Below, one piece after another: positions 51,272 to 61,059 of a DNA stretch of 64,000 nt. A program made the position numbers and the translations under genes. The notes beneath the pieces are model-generated. The model was not told where the DNA came from. It ran no database searches and worked only from the letters and a program-made list of their open reading frames with translations. Every line of letters starts with the position of its first letter. Position 1 is the first letter of the stretch. This DNA comes from JAEINY01 sp942490535 (GTDB taxonomy: Bacteria > Bacteroidota > Bacteroidia > Bacteroidales > Marinilabiliaceae): contig CALNXQ010000005.1 in the NCBI GenBank assembly GCA_942490535.1, positions 62,001-126,000 of the forward strand. The letters run 5' to 3'.

Positions 51272-51300
51272 AAGGCGATTCTTTAAGAATCGCCTTTTTT
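51272..51300 (+). terminator. Terminator after the small membrane protein gene
   Basis: AAGGCGATTCTT (51272-51283) pairs with AAGAATCGCCTT (51285-51296), followed by T's to 51300. Confidence 0.88.
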
Positions 51301-51372
51301 ATTGACCTCCACAACTTAATATTGTCACTATTATTTAATATAATTGTATAACTTTATTAACACAATAATTAC

Positions 51373-52839
51373 ATGAAGAAGTACTATTTACTATCACTAG
51401 TTTGTTTAGGTTCCTGGCAAGTATTTGGTCAACTGAAACAATTTGACCTTAAAACATATAAACAACCTGAGCTAAACCGGTTTCAGCTGGATTTTAACCT
51501 GTCACAGAACAATAATTCAAGTGTCCCCTCCAACGATTCCTATGAAGAACTTGAAGGCATAAAGAAAAAGTCATCCTTCAGTTTTAACGGGCAAGGCGTG
51601 TTTTCATGGTACCGCAACAGCGCCAATTACCAGGGACAAACGCGGAGCACCTTGTCATTCCATCCACATACAGAAAAAGTAAAATTCGAAAATAATGATC
51701 GAGATGATACCAAATTCAAACGAAACCAGCTTTCATTCTCCTTGAATAGCGAAAACTTCTTTTACGATTCAAACAATTGGTTTATTGCACCTGAAATAGA
51801 CCTTGACTATTCTTCTAATAAATTAGATGGTGAAAGTTTAAGCGGTAATAGTACAAATGAATATGACAATTCTTGGCACAATTATGATAATATAAAGAGG
51901 GTTGGTGCGAATATTAAAGCATCATTTTCAGCTGGAAAAGGTCGCATTGAGCGTGTGGAAGATGCGCGTCAGGTTCTACATATTTTGGATGCCTTAAATG
52001 AGGATGGTCGTCTGAAAAGAATTCCTTCCAACGAGGAAATAATACAAATTGCCCAACGAGTATCTGAAGTAAAAAACGAACGTTTTTTCGATTTTCGCCA
52101 TAAACAGATGTATGAAATCCGTGAAATGGATGCCATTCTGAAAGAGATGGATTTAATCAATGAAGATGATGCCCTTTATTACACTAACCTTTACGACATG
52201 TGGCAACATGGTGCCAACGAAGAACGCCTGGCCGGGGAACGATTTTCAATTGGATTATCACCCTTATATAACCGCTTTGATTCAGAATCTGACGGACACT
52301 ATCATTACGAGGGTATTCAAAAGTACCTGGCCATCATTGGATTTATCCGCTTTGAATATGAGAATCCCATCAATCAGAAGTGGCAATCATCCATATTCTC
52401 TGAAATTAGTTATGGTTCTATAAAAGGGGAAACAGAATCATCCTCCGATGATTCCCAAAATAACAATTTCCACAACAACACATTTACCTCTGAAATCAAT
52501 TGCAACAATATTAACGCTGATCTTGGTTATACCATTGGTTTTTATCCTAATACAAGAACATATGCCTCCGCCAATGCAATGTTAACGTATAAAACATTTA
52601 ATGGTGAAATAGAAGAAGATATATATAGTAATGATTTTGACTATAAAGACATTCAAGGACAATTAAAAATTGAATTACATTACTATATCTCTCCCCAGGT
52701 AAGATTAAAATGTACAACCGGAACTCTATATTCCTCTACTGAATCACAGGAATTACCCTATTACATCAATAACTTGGGATATTCGCCAAACAAATGGACT
52801 AACTACTTTGAACTGAATTTAAGATTTAGTGTGTTTTAA
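51373..52839 (+). CDS. Outer-membrane beta-barrel protein, unknown function
   Basis: A 488-residue exported protein (signal peptide ending WQVFGQ) with alternating polar/hydrophobic strands and a C-terminal aromatic ending LRFSVF, typical of outer-membrane barrels. A helical insert at about 195-300 contains RIERVEDARQVLHILDALNE and the acidic EMDAILKEMDLINEDDALYY, seen in some Bacteroidota barrel proteins. It stands alone, and nothing in its neighbours suggests a substrate. Confidence 0.75.
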   Translation: MKKYYLLSLVCLGSWQVFGQLKQFDLKTYKQPELNRFQLDFNLSQNNNSSVPSNDSYEELEGIKKKSSFSFNGQGVFSWYRNSANYQGQTRSTLSFHPHTEKVKFENNDRDDTKFKRNQLSFSLNSENFFYDSNNWFIAPEIDLDYSSNKLDGESLSGNSTNEYDNSWHNYDNIKRVGANIKASFSAGKGRIERVEDARQVLHILDALNEDGRLKRIPSNEEIIQIAQRVSEVKNERFFDFRHKQMYEIREMDAILKEMDLINEDDALYYTNLYDMWQHGANEERLAGERFSIGLSPLYNRFDSESDGHYHYEGIQKYLAIIGFIRFEYENPINQKWQSSIFSEISYGSIKGETESSSDDSQNNNFHNNTFTSEINCNNINADLGYTIGFYPNTRTYASANAMLTYKTFNGEIEEDIYSNDFDYKDIQGQLKIELHYYISPQVRLKCTTGTLYSSTESQELPYYINNLGYSPNKWTNYFELNLRFSVF

Positions 52840-52888
52840 GATGAAAAAACATTACCTCAGGTCTTCCAAAATCAATGGAAGATCTGAA

Positions 52889-53233
52889 TTATATTGCTAC
52901 AAAAGAAAGCTGTTCCACCAACCCATCTACCACATCAATACATTGCTTACATGCAGCCAGTTTCTCCATTCGAATGGTGCGGCATAAAGCCGACCCAATA
53001 GTTGCTTCAAATTCCTTAGTGAGCTGTTCTTGTTTCTTCGAATCTCCATCAAACAACATCAGTGCCCCGTGCAATGCGCCACAAATCCCTTTCGGTGCAC
53101 GACCACTTCCCATTCCTCTCAAATCACTTGCTCTTAGTGTTGAAATACCATTTATTTCACTCCATTTATAAACTATGGCTTGTGCACAATTGAATAAATA
53201 TTTAGGATGATGATAATATTCTGATGCTTTCAT
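52889..53233 (-). CDS. C_GCAxxG_C_C-family putative redox protein
   Basis: A 114-residue protein from MKASEYYHHPK at 53233; an in-frame Met four codons upstream is possible. It carries the family's Cys pattern: FNCAQAIVYKW, APKGICGALHGAL (the CGA core), SALCRTIRM and AACKQCIDVVD. The Cys spacing suggests redox or metal binding, but function is unknown. It lies 47 bases after the HD hydrolase gene in the same orientation. Confidence 0.8.
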   Translation of the reverse strand: MKASEYYHHPKYLFNCAQAIVYKWSEINGISTLRASDLRGMGSGRAPKGICGALHGALMLFDGDSKKQEQLTKEFEATIGSALCRTIRMEKLAACKQCIDVVDGLVEQLSFVAI

Positions 53234-53280
53234 GCCATTGAACAATTTACTTTTTTTTTGGAGCCGACTAGAAATTAGAG

Positions 53281-53820
53281 TTACAGAAACCGTTCACACC
53301 ACAGATCAAACCTTTGAATTTGATTTTCACCGTGTCTCGCCATGGACTTCCTGATTTTAGTTAACTTTTTAGGCATAGTCAAATCATGACTTTTACTAAA
53401 AAACTTATCGGCAAAACAGATGATCTCTTCTTCAATGGAAACTGGCAACATTTCCCGATGGGGAATAGGTAAGTTTTGAGTTTCAATTTCCAGCAACGAA
53501 AGCCCGGTTCCTGTATGCCGTTCACACACTAAAGCATGCTTTGGATAACCTTCCTTCTCTAACAACTCACGTCCCAGATAGCCATGACAGATATAAGGGG
53601 CATCGCCAAGGCAATACAAGTCCGGCGCATTGGTCAGATAGATACCAATATCATGCAACATGGCTGCTTCAGCGATAAACTGCAAGTCAGCCTTCAGGTC
53701 CGGATGTGCAGTGGCAATGTCAAGCGCTTTATCACGAACAGCTTTGCTGTGTTCCACCAAAACAGTCCATAGTTTACTATTGGGCTGATAGTATTTTTCA
53801 AGTATCTTATTTGGATTCAT
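53281..53820 (-). CDS. HD-domain metal-dependent phosphohydrolase
   Basis: A 179-residue protein from MNPNKILEKYY at 53820. A longer start at 53868 is excluded because the promoter would lie inside it; 53829 remains possible. The HD motif is in EAAMLHDIGIYL, with an upstream metal-binding H in LVEHSKAVRDKA and later CERHTGTGLSLLE. It is related to small HD hydrolases of the YedJ/UPF type acting on phosphorylated metabolites; the substrate is unknown. It is co-oriented with the C_GCAxxG gene. Confidence 0.85.
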   Translation of the reverse strand: MNPNKILEKYYQPNSKLWTVLVEHSKAVRDKALDIATAHPDLKADLQFIAEAAMLHDIGIYLTNAPDLYCLGDAPYICHGYLGRELLEKEGYPKHALVCERHTGTGLSLLEIETQNLPIPHREMLPVSIEEEIICFADKFFSKSHDLTMPKKLTKIRKSMARHGENQIQRFDLWCERFL

Positions 53821-53838
53821 AGATGCCATTAGTGGTTG

Positions 53839-53869
53839 CAAAAATAGAAAGACATTCCAGCCAAACAAA
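53839..53869 (-). promoter_or_regulatory. Promoter of the HD-hydrolase gene
   Basis: Minus-strand TTTG (53869-53866), a 19-base spacer and TATTTTTG (53846-53839): a full consensus match. Transcription would start near 53832, so the shorter start codon(s) must be used. Confidence 0.8.
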
Positions 53870-54164
53870 AATATACTGAATTAGAATCGATTAATAGTAA
53901 ATATTCACATACACTGTCAGAATACAATACATTTTATCTCTTACCTTAGGTATGAAGCAGAAATTAACCAATATAACCTAAGTGCTCAAAATTTAACTTT
54001 TTTTTGCATTCCCAAGCACCATATAGCGCAATGCTTATCTAACCTCCATTTAAACAGCAGATCTCACTACTAGCATTCAACCCTATGAAAAGCACTCCTT
54101 TCTTACTGAACTGATAAACATTTTTATATAAATTCGCCGCCCACAGTAAACCACCCTAAGGAAT
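53870..54164. other. Intergenic region upstream of the ECF-sigma/SusCD locus
   Basis: About 295 bases between divergent genes. Apart from the HD-gene promoter at its left edge I see no gene, no RNA and no consensus -7 element for the sigma gene, which may use its own ECF-type promoter. Confidence 0.5.
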
Positions 54165-54689
54165 ATGAATAAGATTGATCAAAAGATACAGGCTGCCTTT
54201 TCGTGGAACGTTGATAAAGCGTTCAGGCTATTGTATGATCAATTTTATAATGAGCTTGCCGTAAAAGGGCTTTCTATCATTGGTGATTACGCAGCAGTAG
54301 AAGATATCATTCAAAGCTTATTTCTTAAAATCTACAAGGAGCAACGTTATAAATACATTCAGGATTTTGAAGGCTATCTGAAATTAAGTGTTCGCAACGA
54401 ATGCTTTAATTACCTGAAGCAAAAACGGTCTGAATCGCTGGATGAATCACTCGCTTACTTTGAAGAAGACACAACCGATCCCCGAATTGAGGAAATAAAA
54501 GAAAACCTGCATCTGTTACCTCCCAAATGTCGGGAAATCTTTGAAAAAATAGTGTTCGACGAATTTACTTACGAAAGTGTGGCGAATGATAGTAAGGTAA
54601 GCATCAACACTGTGAAAACACAAATGAAAAGAGCCTATAAAATCCTACGCGAAAACGTCAGTTCATTTTTTTTTACAACTTTTTTTTAA
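54165..54689 (+). CDS. ECF sigma factor of a SusC/D locus
   Basis: A 174-residue group IV sigma factor. Region 2: LYDQFYNELAVKGLSIIGDY, then AAVEDIIQSLFLKIY; region 4: LPPKCREIFEKIVFDEFTYE and VSINTVKTQMKRAYKILREN. It is followed by a FecR-like anti-sigma gene and a SusC gene with an STN domain, so it should respond to substrate import by that porin. It closes with a phenylalanine-rich tail (SSFFFTTFF). Confidence 0.92.
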   Translation: MNKIDQKIQAAFSWNVDKAFRLLYDQFYNELAVKGLSIIGDYAAVEDIIQSLFLKIYKEQRYKYIQDFEGYLKLSVRNECFNYLKQKRSESLDESLAYFEEDTTDPRIEEIKENLHLLPPKCREIFEKIVFDEFTYESVANDSKVSINTVKTQMKRAYKILRENVSSFFFTTFF

Positions 54690-54743
54690 TGCTTGTCACC
54701 CTACTTGGGTGTCCCACTTGTCCTTGGGAAAAACAAACATTAA

Positions 54744-55874
54744 ATGAGTCGATCACGCTTAATTGATCTGTATATAAAAAACCATCAAACCACTCTTTCC
54801 AATCAGGAAAAAGATGAGTTTGATCAGCTGCGATTTATGCACTCCAGCTATTTTCAATGGCTTCAATCCTTAAGCAAGGATGCGGCTTTACTTGAACAAC
54901 TAAAATTGATTGATCGGAATGCGGCTTTTCAAAAAACGATCAACCAATTAAAAACCCCCAACAAAGGCATTACCAGTCTGTTGCTGAAAGTAGCTTGTAG
55001 CATTGCCATTTTAGTCACGGGAATAACCATCTATTTTTACCGCACACTTGAACCTTCAGCCCCTTTGGCGCAAGCCCAACTCTCCACGGTTCAAAACTCA
55101 GCCCAACTGATCACCAGTGATCAAGTGTATGAACTGAGTCAAATTAAAGGTGAGGAAATTGATGGGAAAGATTTCAAACTGGTAAAAAATGAAAACAATC
55201 ACCTCTCCTACAAAAAACTCGCCGACACCACCATCTATCACACGGTAAAAACAGCCACCTGCAACCAATACAGTGTGGTATTGTCCGATGGCTCAAAAAT
55301 TCACATCAACAGTAACAGTAAAATCCGTTACCCGGTCACTTTTTCGGCACACAAACGTGAGATTTTTGTGGAAGGAGAAGTGTATTGCGACATCGCGAAG
55401 GATAAGATCCCCTTTATTATTCACACCTCCGATAATCGGGAAATTTTCGTGTTAGGGACCCAATTCAACGTGCGCGCCTATAAAGACGAAGGCTATACGG
55501 AAGTAACGTTAGTAGAAGGCAAAGTACGGGTGAGTGATGCCAATAACGTATGCACCTTAAAACCCAATCAACAAGTAGTGATCACAGATCAATTTGAAGT
55601 AAAAACCGTTGAAAGTACCTATTATGCCTCCTGGATCCATCCCATCATACGATTTCACAACATGAAACTGGGACGGGTTATGAACAGTTTTGAACAGCTG
55701 TATGGTGTAAAGTTCCAATTTGAGAATCCTTCCATTCAAGATAAATTAATTGCCGGAGGGATTGTGAAAGCTCAATCATTGAAAGCCAATCTTCACATTC
55801 TGGCAGAGAGTTGTAACCTTAAATTCATCGAACAATCAGGTAGATACATAATAAAAGAATCACTGGGCAATTGA
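54744..55874 (+). CDS. FecR-family anti-sigma factor
   Basis: A 376-residue inner-membrane anti-sigma factor. The cytoplasmic N-terminus (about 1-77) should bind the sigma factor; one membrane helix lies at about 78-98. The periplasmic part has the FecR domain (about 165-265: VVLSDGSKIHINSNSKIRYP, FVLGTQFNVRAY, VTLVEGKVRV) and a DUF4974 domain (about 300-372: HNMKLGRVMNSFEQLYGVKF). Its gene lies between the sigma factor (54-base gap) and SusC (45-base gap). Confidence 0.93.
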   Translation: MSRSRLIDLYIKNHQTTLSNQEKDEFDQLRFMHSSYFQWLQSLSKDAALLEQLKLIDRNAAFQKTINQLKTPNKGITSLLLKVACSIAILVTGITIYFYRTLEPSAPLAQAQLSTVQNSAQLITSDQVYELSQIKGEEIDGKDFKLVKNENNHLSYKKLADTTIYHTVKTATCNQYSVVLSDGSKIHINSNSKIRYPVTFSAHKREIFVEGEVYCDIAKDKIPFIIHTSDNREIFVLGTQFNVRAYKDEGYTEVTLVEGKVRVSDANNVCTLKPNQQVVITDQFEVKTVESTYYASWIHPIIRFHNMKLGRVMNSFEQLYGVKFQFENPSIQDKLIAGGIVKAQSLKANLHILAESCNLKFIEQSGRYIIKESLGN

Positions 55875-55919
55875 GACCTGCCCCAGTGATTCTTCCTTAA
55901 CTAGTATAAATAATAGTTT

Positions 55920-58900
55920 ATGATCAAATTTAAGAAAAATTTTCGAACCCGTAAGTGGTCGGTCTACTTACTTTTTATCCTTCTTGTTTCACACCAGGCT
56001 TTTGCGGATACGAAAGGTGAGAAAATCACCATCAATGCCCGAAATGTGAGCTTGTATGAAGCATTCAAAACATTGGAAACCAATTACACTTACATTATCG
56101 CCTACGACCAAAGTCAGGTAAAAGATAATGTAGTGGTGGATGTGTATTTAACCGATGCAGATATTGAAAACGTCATGGATGAATTATTGAAGGCGACTCC
56201 CTTCACTTATAAAATCTACGACAAACACATTGTCATAAAAAAAGAAAACAAATCAAATCACACTGATGAGGATGAAAAAATAACAGTTACCGGAAAAGTA
56301 ACAGATGAAAAAGGAGAGGCCATTCCCTTTTGCAACGTCTATGTGGAGAACACCACCATCGGCACAGTGAGTGACATGGATGGGGTTTATTCACTGACAT
56401 ACCACAAAGCCCCTTTTAATTTGGTATTCAGTTGCATCGGGTACAAAAATTCCATTAATAAGATCACCGCATCAACCACTATCAATCCGCAATTAGCCAT
56501 GGAAGGCGTGGATGTGGAAGAGGTGGTTGTAACCGGATATCAGAAAATAGACCGGAAACTATTTACTGGTTCGGCTGCAAAATTGACGGCCGAAGAAACC
56601 AAAATAGCAGGGGTAACTGATATTGGTCGCATGCTGGAAGGAAAAGCAGCGGGTGTAACGGTTCAAAACGTTTCGGGCACCTTTGGGGCAGCTCCCAAGA
56701 TTCGTGTACGGGGTTCTTCCTCCATATATGGCGACACCAAACCTTTATGGGTAGTGGATGGCGTTGTGTTGGAGGATGTCATTGACGTTTCACCGGATCA
56801 GTTATCATCAGGCGATGTATCCACACTGATCAGTAGCTCGGTAGCGGGCCTAAATGCCGAAGATATTGAATCCTCCCAAATTTTAAAAGATGCTTCAGCC
56901 ACGGCCCTGTATGGTGCACGTGCCATGAATGGTGTGTTGGTAATTACTACAAAACGAGGGCGATCGGGTAAAGTCTCTGTGAATATGAATTCAGAATTTA
57001 CGGTGAAACTAAAACCCACCTATGCCGATTATGACATCCTCAATTCACAAGATCAAATGTCGGTCTTCCGTGAAATGGAGCGGAAAGAATGGCTTAACCA
57101 TGCAGAAGTAATGCGGGCCAAAGACGCAGGTGTGTACTGGCAAATGTACGATGCCGTGAACCGTTACAATTCTCGAAACGACAGCTATAGTCTGGAGAAT
57201 ACACCGGCTGCACGGGCAGATTATCTACGCACTTACGAATATGCCAATACCGATTGGTTCGATTTGTTGTTTAAGAACAGCTTGATGCAAAACCACTCCT
57301 TAAGTTTTAGTGGTGGCTCAGAAACCAGTAAATTCTATGTATCAACTTCCATTTTAAACGATGAAGGATGGACCATTGCCGACAAAGTAAATCGCTATAC
57401 CATAAATATGCGGGGCGATTTTGATTTGTCTAAGAAGCTCACAGTGGGCATCCAAACAAAAGGGAGCATTCGTGACCAAAAAGCACCGGGCACTTTCTCG
57501 CGCGAAGCCAATGTGGTGAGCGGTGATTACAGTCGTGAATTTGATATCAATCCCTTCTCCTATGCTTTAAATACAACGCGCACACTAACGCCGTATGAAG
57601 AGGACGGTTCTTTTCGCTACAACCGGATGAACCATAACACCTTTAACATACTAGATGAATTCAATAATAATTGGATTGATTTGAATGTATTGGATTTAAG
57701 CATTCAGGGTGATTTGGATTATAAAATCAACAAAAACATCGACTACAAATTTGTTGGGAGCTTGCGTCGGGTAAAATCAACGACAGAACACAAAATCACC
57801 GGCGACAGTAATGTGTCAGGCGCTTACCGGGCCAATGAAGATGCTATTGTGGCAGATGATAACAAGTACTTGTGGCATAACCCCGAAATGCCCAATGAAC
57901 AACCATATGTTGTATTGCCCGAAGGGGGTTTCTACAGTCGTGAAGATAACATGCTGATCAATTACTACTTCCGAAATGTATTAAACTTTAACTATACACT
58001 TCGGGAAAATCATGTGATGAATGTGATGGCTGGGCAGGAACTAAAGTATGCTGACCGTAAATATGCAGCCTTCGATGGGTATGGTATTCAATACGATCAG
58101 GGAAACACCGTATTTACTGATCCAAATATCATTGCCCGCAGCGTTCAATCCGGGTTCCCATATTTCGGAATCAGCGATAACTACGATCGGTTTTTGGCTT
58201 TCTTTGCCAACGGAGCCTATACTTATAAGGGAAAATACACCTTTAACGGCACCTATCGCCTGGATGGTAGCAACCGCTTGGGAAAAAGTAAAACAGCCCG
58301 TTGGTTAGGCACCTGGAACGTGAGTGGTAAATGGAATGCCAAAGAAGAAGCCTTTCTATCGGATGTGGAGTTTTTGTCGACATTGCAGTTGCGTGCTACC
58401 TATGGTTTAACCGCTTCCATGGGACCCGCCACCAACTCAAAAGCCATCTACCGCAGTGAAATTACCATTGTCCCATTTCCCGATGAAGTACAAAATGGAT
58501 TACGGGTGGCAAGCCTTGAAAATTCAGAACTCACCTGGGAGAAACAATATGAGTTAAATGTGGGATTAGATGTGGGGTTTTTCAACAACCGCATCAGCAT
58601 CCAATCGGACGTGTACCGTCGCAACGCCTTTGATCTGATAGCCGTCGTGCGGACTTCAGGAATTGGTGGCGAAAGAAGTAAACTGGCTAACTATGCCGAC
58701 ATGGAATCCCATGGCGTGGAATTCAGTTTAAGTACCCGAAATATCGCCAAAGGTCCTTTGGAATGGACTACCAGCGCTACTTTCGCTTACAATGAAAATG
58801 AAATCACTAACCTAAAATCCAGTCCTTACCTTATCAGTCTGACGAAGGCTGAAGGTGGGCCCATCTTAGGTGGTCCTGTACGCGGCCTATATTCCATACC

Positions 58901-59540
58901 TTTTGCAGGCCTGGATGAGCGGGGCTTACCAACGTTCTACGACAAAGATGGAATAGTCACACAAGACGTCTATTTTCAGGATAACAATGTGGATCACCTC
59001 AAATACGAAGGTAGTATCGATCCTAAAATATCCGGTGGATTCGGTAACCGATTCAAATATAAAAACCTTTCGCTAAACGTTTTCATGACCTATCAGTTTG
59101 GAAATGTGATCCGCCTCTACCCCAGTTTTCACGCCAAGTATTCCGATTTAGATGCCATGCCTAAAGACATGCTCAACCGCTGGCTAACGGCTGGTGATGA
59201 AAAGGTGACCAACATCCCCGTCATCCCTTCAAAACGCATCTATGACGAAATCGGCCGTAGCTTAGAAGCCACTTACAATGCCTATAACTACAGCGACCAA
59301 CGAGTGGCTAAAGGCGATTTTATCCGCTTAAAAGAGGTAAGCGTCACCTACGATATTCCGAAATCCCTGATTGAGAAAATCGGTGTCGCCGGCGCCAGTC
59401 TCAAGCTGCAGGGCACCAACCTGTGTCTTTTGTATGCCGATAAAAAATTGAATGGTCAGGATCCTGAATTCTTCGGGACCGGAGGAGTAGCCTTGCCTGT
59501 GCCTAAACAATACACTCTTAACCTCAAGTTAAATTTCTAA
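55920..59540 (+). CDS. SusC/RagA-type TonB-dependent transporter with STN domain
   Basis: A 1206-residue outer-membrane importer. A signal peptide ends SHQAFA (~29). Residues ~36-108 form an STN (secretin/TonB short N-terminal) domain (ITINARNVSLYEAFKTLETN) that signals to FecR; ~121-196 a carboxypeptidase-regulatory-like domain; EEVVVTGYQ the TonB-box-like segment; ~215-345 the plug (MLEGKAAGVTVQNVSG, KDASATALYGARAMNGVLVI); the rest is the barrel, ending LNLKLNF. It pairs with the SusD gene 5 bases downstream. The cargo is not evident, since no glycoside hydrolase adjoins. Confidence 0.96.
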   Translation: MIKFKKNFRTRKWSVYLLFILLVSHQAFADTKGEKITINARNVSLYEAFKTLETNYTYIIAYDQSQVKDNVVVDVYLTDADIENVMDELLKATPFTYKIYDKHIVIKKENKSNHTDEDEKITVTGKVTDEKGEAIPFCNVYVENTTIGTVSDMDGVYSLTYHKAPFNLVFSCIGYKNSINKITASTTINPQLAMEGVDVEEVVVTGYQKIDRKLFTGSAAKLTAEETKIAGVTDIGRMLEGKAAGVTVQNVSGTFGAAPKIRVRGSSSIYGDTKPLWVVDGVVLEDVIDVSPDQLSSGDVSTLISSSVAGLNAEDIESSQILKDASATALYGARAMNGVLVITTKRGRSGKVSVNMNSEFTVKLKPTYADYDILNSQDQMSVFREMERKEWLNHAEVMRAKDAGVYWQMYDAVNRYNSRNDSYSLENTPAARADYLRTYEYANTDWFDLLFKNSLMQNHSLSFSGGSETSKFYVSTSILNDEGWTIADKVNRYTINMRGDFDLSKKLTVGIQTKGSIRDQKAPGTFSREANVVSGDYSREFDINPFSYALNTTRTLTPYEEDGSFRYNRMNHNTFNILDEFNNNWIDLNVLDLSIQGDLDYKINKNIDYKFVGSLRRVKSTTEHKITGDSNVSGAYRANEDAIVADDNKYLWHNPEMPNEQPYVVLPEGGFYSREDNMLINYYFRNVLNFNYTLRENHVMNVMAGQELKYADRKYAAFDGYGIQYDQGNTVFTDPNIIARSVQSGFPYFGISDNYDRFLAFFANGAYTYKGKYTFNGTYRLDGSNRLGKSKTARWLGTWNVSGKWNAKEEAFLSDVEFLSTLQLRATYGLTASMGPATNSKAIYRSEITIVPFPDEVQNGLRVASLENSELTWEKQYELNVGLDVGFFNNRISIQSDVYRRNAFDLIAVVRTSGIGGERSKLANYADMESHGVEFSLSTRNIAKGPLEWTTSATFAYNENEITNLKSSPYLISLTKAEGGPILGGPVRGLYSIPFAGLDERGLPTFYDKDGIVTQDVYFQDNNVDHLKYEGSIDPKISGGFGNRFKYKNLSLNVFMTYQFGNVIRLYPSFHAKYSDLDAMPKDMLNRWLTAGDEKVTNIPVIPSKRIYDEIGRSLEATYNAYNYSDQRVAKGDFIRLKEVSVTYDIPKSLIEKIGVAGASLKLQGTNLCLLYADKKLNGQDPEFFGTGGVALPVPKQYTLNLKLNF

Positions 59541-59545
59541 TCCTG

Positions 59546-61048
59546 ATGATGATGTCAAAAAAAATATTACTATCACTGATCGTTTTGACGGCTGTTCTAA
59601 CGGGTTGTAATAATTACCTTGAAAAGGTCCCGGATAATCGCACGATTATTGATACACCGGAGAAAGTAGGCCAATTATTGGTGTATGCATACCCCTCTGT
59701 GAATCACCATTTGTTTTGCTATTCCATGTCGGACAATGCGACTGACAAAGGAAAAAGTAAAGACAAAAAAGAAACCAACAAAAACGCCTACTTCTGGGAG
59801 GACTTTATTCAAACCGATCAGGATAGCCCTGATCACTTCTGGAACGGATGCTACAGCGCCATTAAACAGGCCAACCATGCACTGGCAGTAATGGAACCAC
59901 TGATTAAAGATGGTGTGGTGCCCGAAGATTATGCCGCTTACTACGGTGAGGCACTCTTATGCCGGGCCTATTGTCATTTCATGCTCGTTAATCTATGGAG
60001 TCCAACATATAATCCGGCCACGGCCGATACGGACCTGGGCATACCTTATGTAAAGGCACCTGAAACCGTTGTGATTGGCGAATACGAGCGGGGAACAGTG
60101 GCTGAGGTTTACAAGCAAATCGAAAGTGATCTTCAAATCGGATTAACCTATTTAGATGAGAATGCTTTCGAAAAACAAAAGTTGCATTGGAACATCAAGT
60201 CGGCCAATACATTTGCCGCCCGCTTTTATTCCCTGAAAGGTGATTTTGAAAAAGTTTTGGTGCATACCAATGGGGTTTTTTCGACCCATCCATCCAGATG
60301 GTTGCGCGATCTCAACCATACCTATAACATGTTGGACATAAAGGAACGCATGCAGCTTTGGGGCCGCACAACCGAAAAATGCAACTTCCTCATTACGCCT
60401 CAATATTCCAATTGGTTTACGTATTTCTTCGGCACCTATCAATATGCCATGAGCTACGATTTTTACAACCAGGTATTTAAAAATCCATTCTGTGGAGGCG
60501 AATGGATCTGGGATATTTATGGGGTGGCACCCGATTATCACCTCGTCAAATGGGGATATCACACCGAAAAAGACGGGCTAAATAGTGAAGTGGGGTATTA
60601 CATGATTATGAATGTCATTTTCGATGCCGAAGAGGCTCTGTTTCTGAAAATGGAAGCCAATGCGATGTTGGGTAATTACAGCGCCGTCAGAGATGATTTG
60701 GATACTTATTTGTTCTTCCGTCTTAAAGCTTACAATCCGCTTATCAACAAAGTAACCGAAGAGAATCTGGCTAAAAAGTATGCAGAGGTGAAAGCCAATT
60801 TCCAGCTCAACCCGTTCTATGAGATCCCTGAGACGGCACGTACCTATCTGAACTGCTTGTACGATCTGCGACGTAAGGAATTCTATTATACCGGCATGCG
60901 CTGGTTTGATATCCGACGTTTCCGCACACAGGTGACTCACTATTTAGCCACTGAACCAGAACTGGTACTTGCACCTGATGATCTGCGAAGACAATTGCAG
61001 ATACCAACCAGCGCCCTTTCGTATGACATTGAAGCTAACCCAAGATAA
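59546..61048 (+). CDS. SusD/RagB-family nutrient-binding lipoprotein
   Basis: A 500-residue surface lipoprotein; translation may begin at the third Met (MSKKILLSLIV). Lipobox LTGC is followed by NNYLEKVPDNRT, a SusD N-terminal signature. The TPR region includes EALLCRAYCHFMLVNLWSPT, and the C-terminal RRKEFYYTGMRWFDIRRF is the family hallmark. It caps the SusC barrel and delivers ligand. Confidence 0.95.
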   Translation: MMMSKKILLSLIVLTAVLTGCNNYLEKVPDNRTIIDTPEKVGQLLVYAYPSVNHHLFCYSMSDNATDKGKSKDKKETNKNAYFWEDFIQTDQDSPDHFWNGCYSAIKQANHALAVMEPLIKDGVVPEDYAAYYGEALLCRAYCHFMLVNLWSPTYNPATADTDLGIPYVKAPETVVIGEYERGTVAEVYKQIESDLQIGLTYLDENAFEKQKLHWNIKSANTFAARFYSLKGDFEKVLVHTNGVFSTHPSRWLRDLNHTYNMLDIKERMQLWGRTTEKCNFLITPQYSNWFTYFFGTYQYAMSYDFYNQVFKNPFCGGEWIWDIYGVAPDYHLVKWGYHTEKDGLNSEVGYYMIMNVIFDAEEALFLKMEANAMLGNYSAVRDDLDTYLFFRLKAYNPLINKVTEENLAKKYAEVKANFQLNPFYEIPETARTYLNCLYDLRRKEFYYTGMRWFDIRRFRTQVTHYLATEPELVLAPDDLRRQLQIPTSALSYDIEANPR

Positions 61049-61059
61049 GAAAACAAAGA

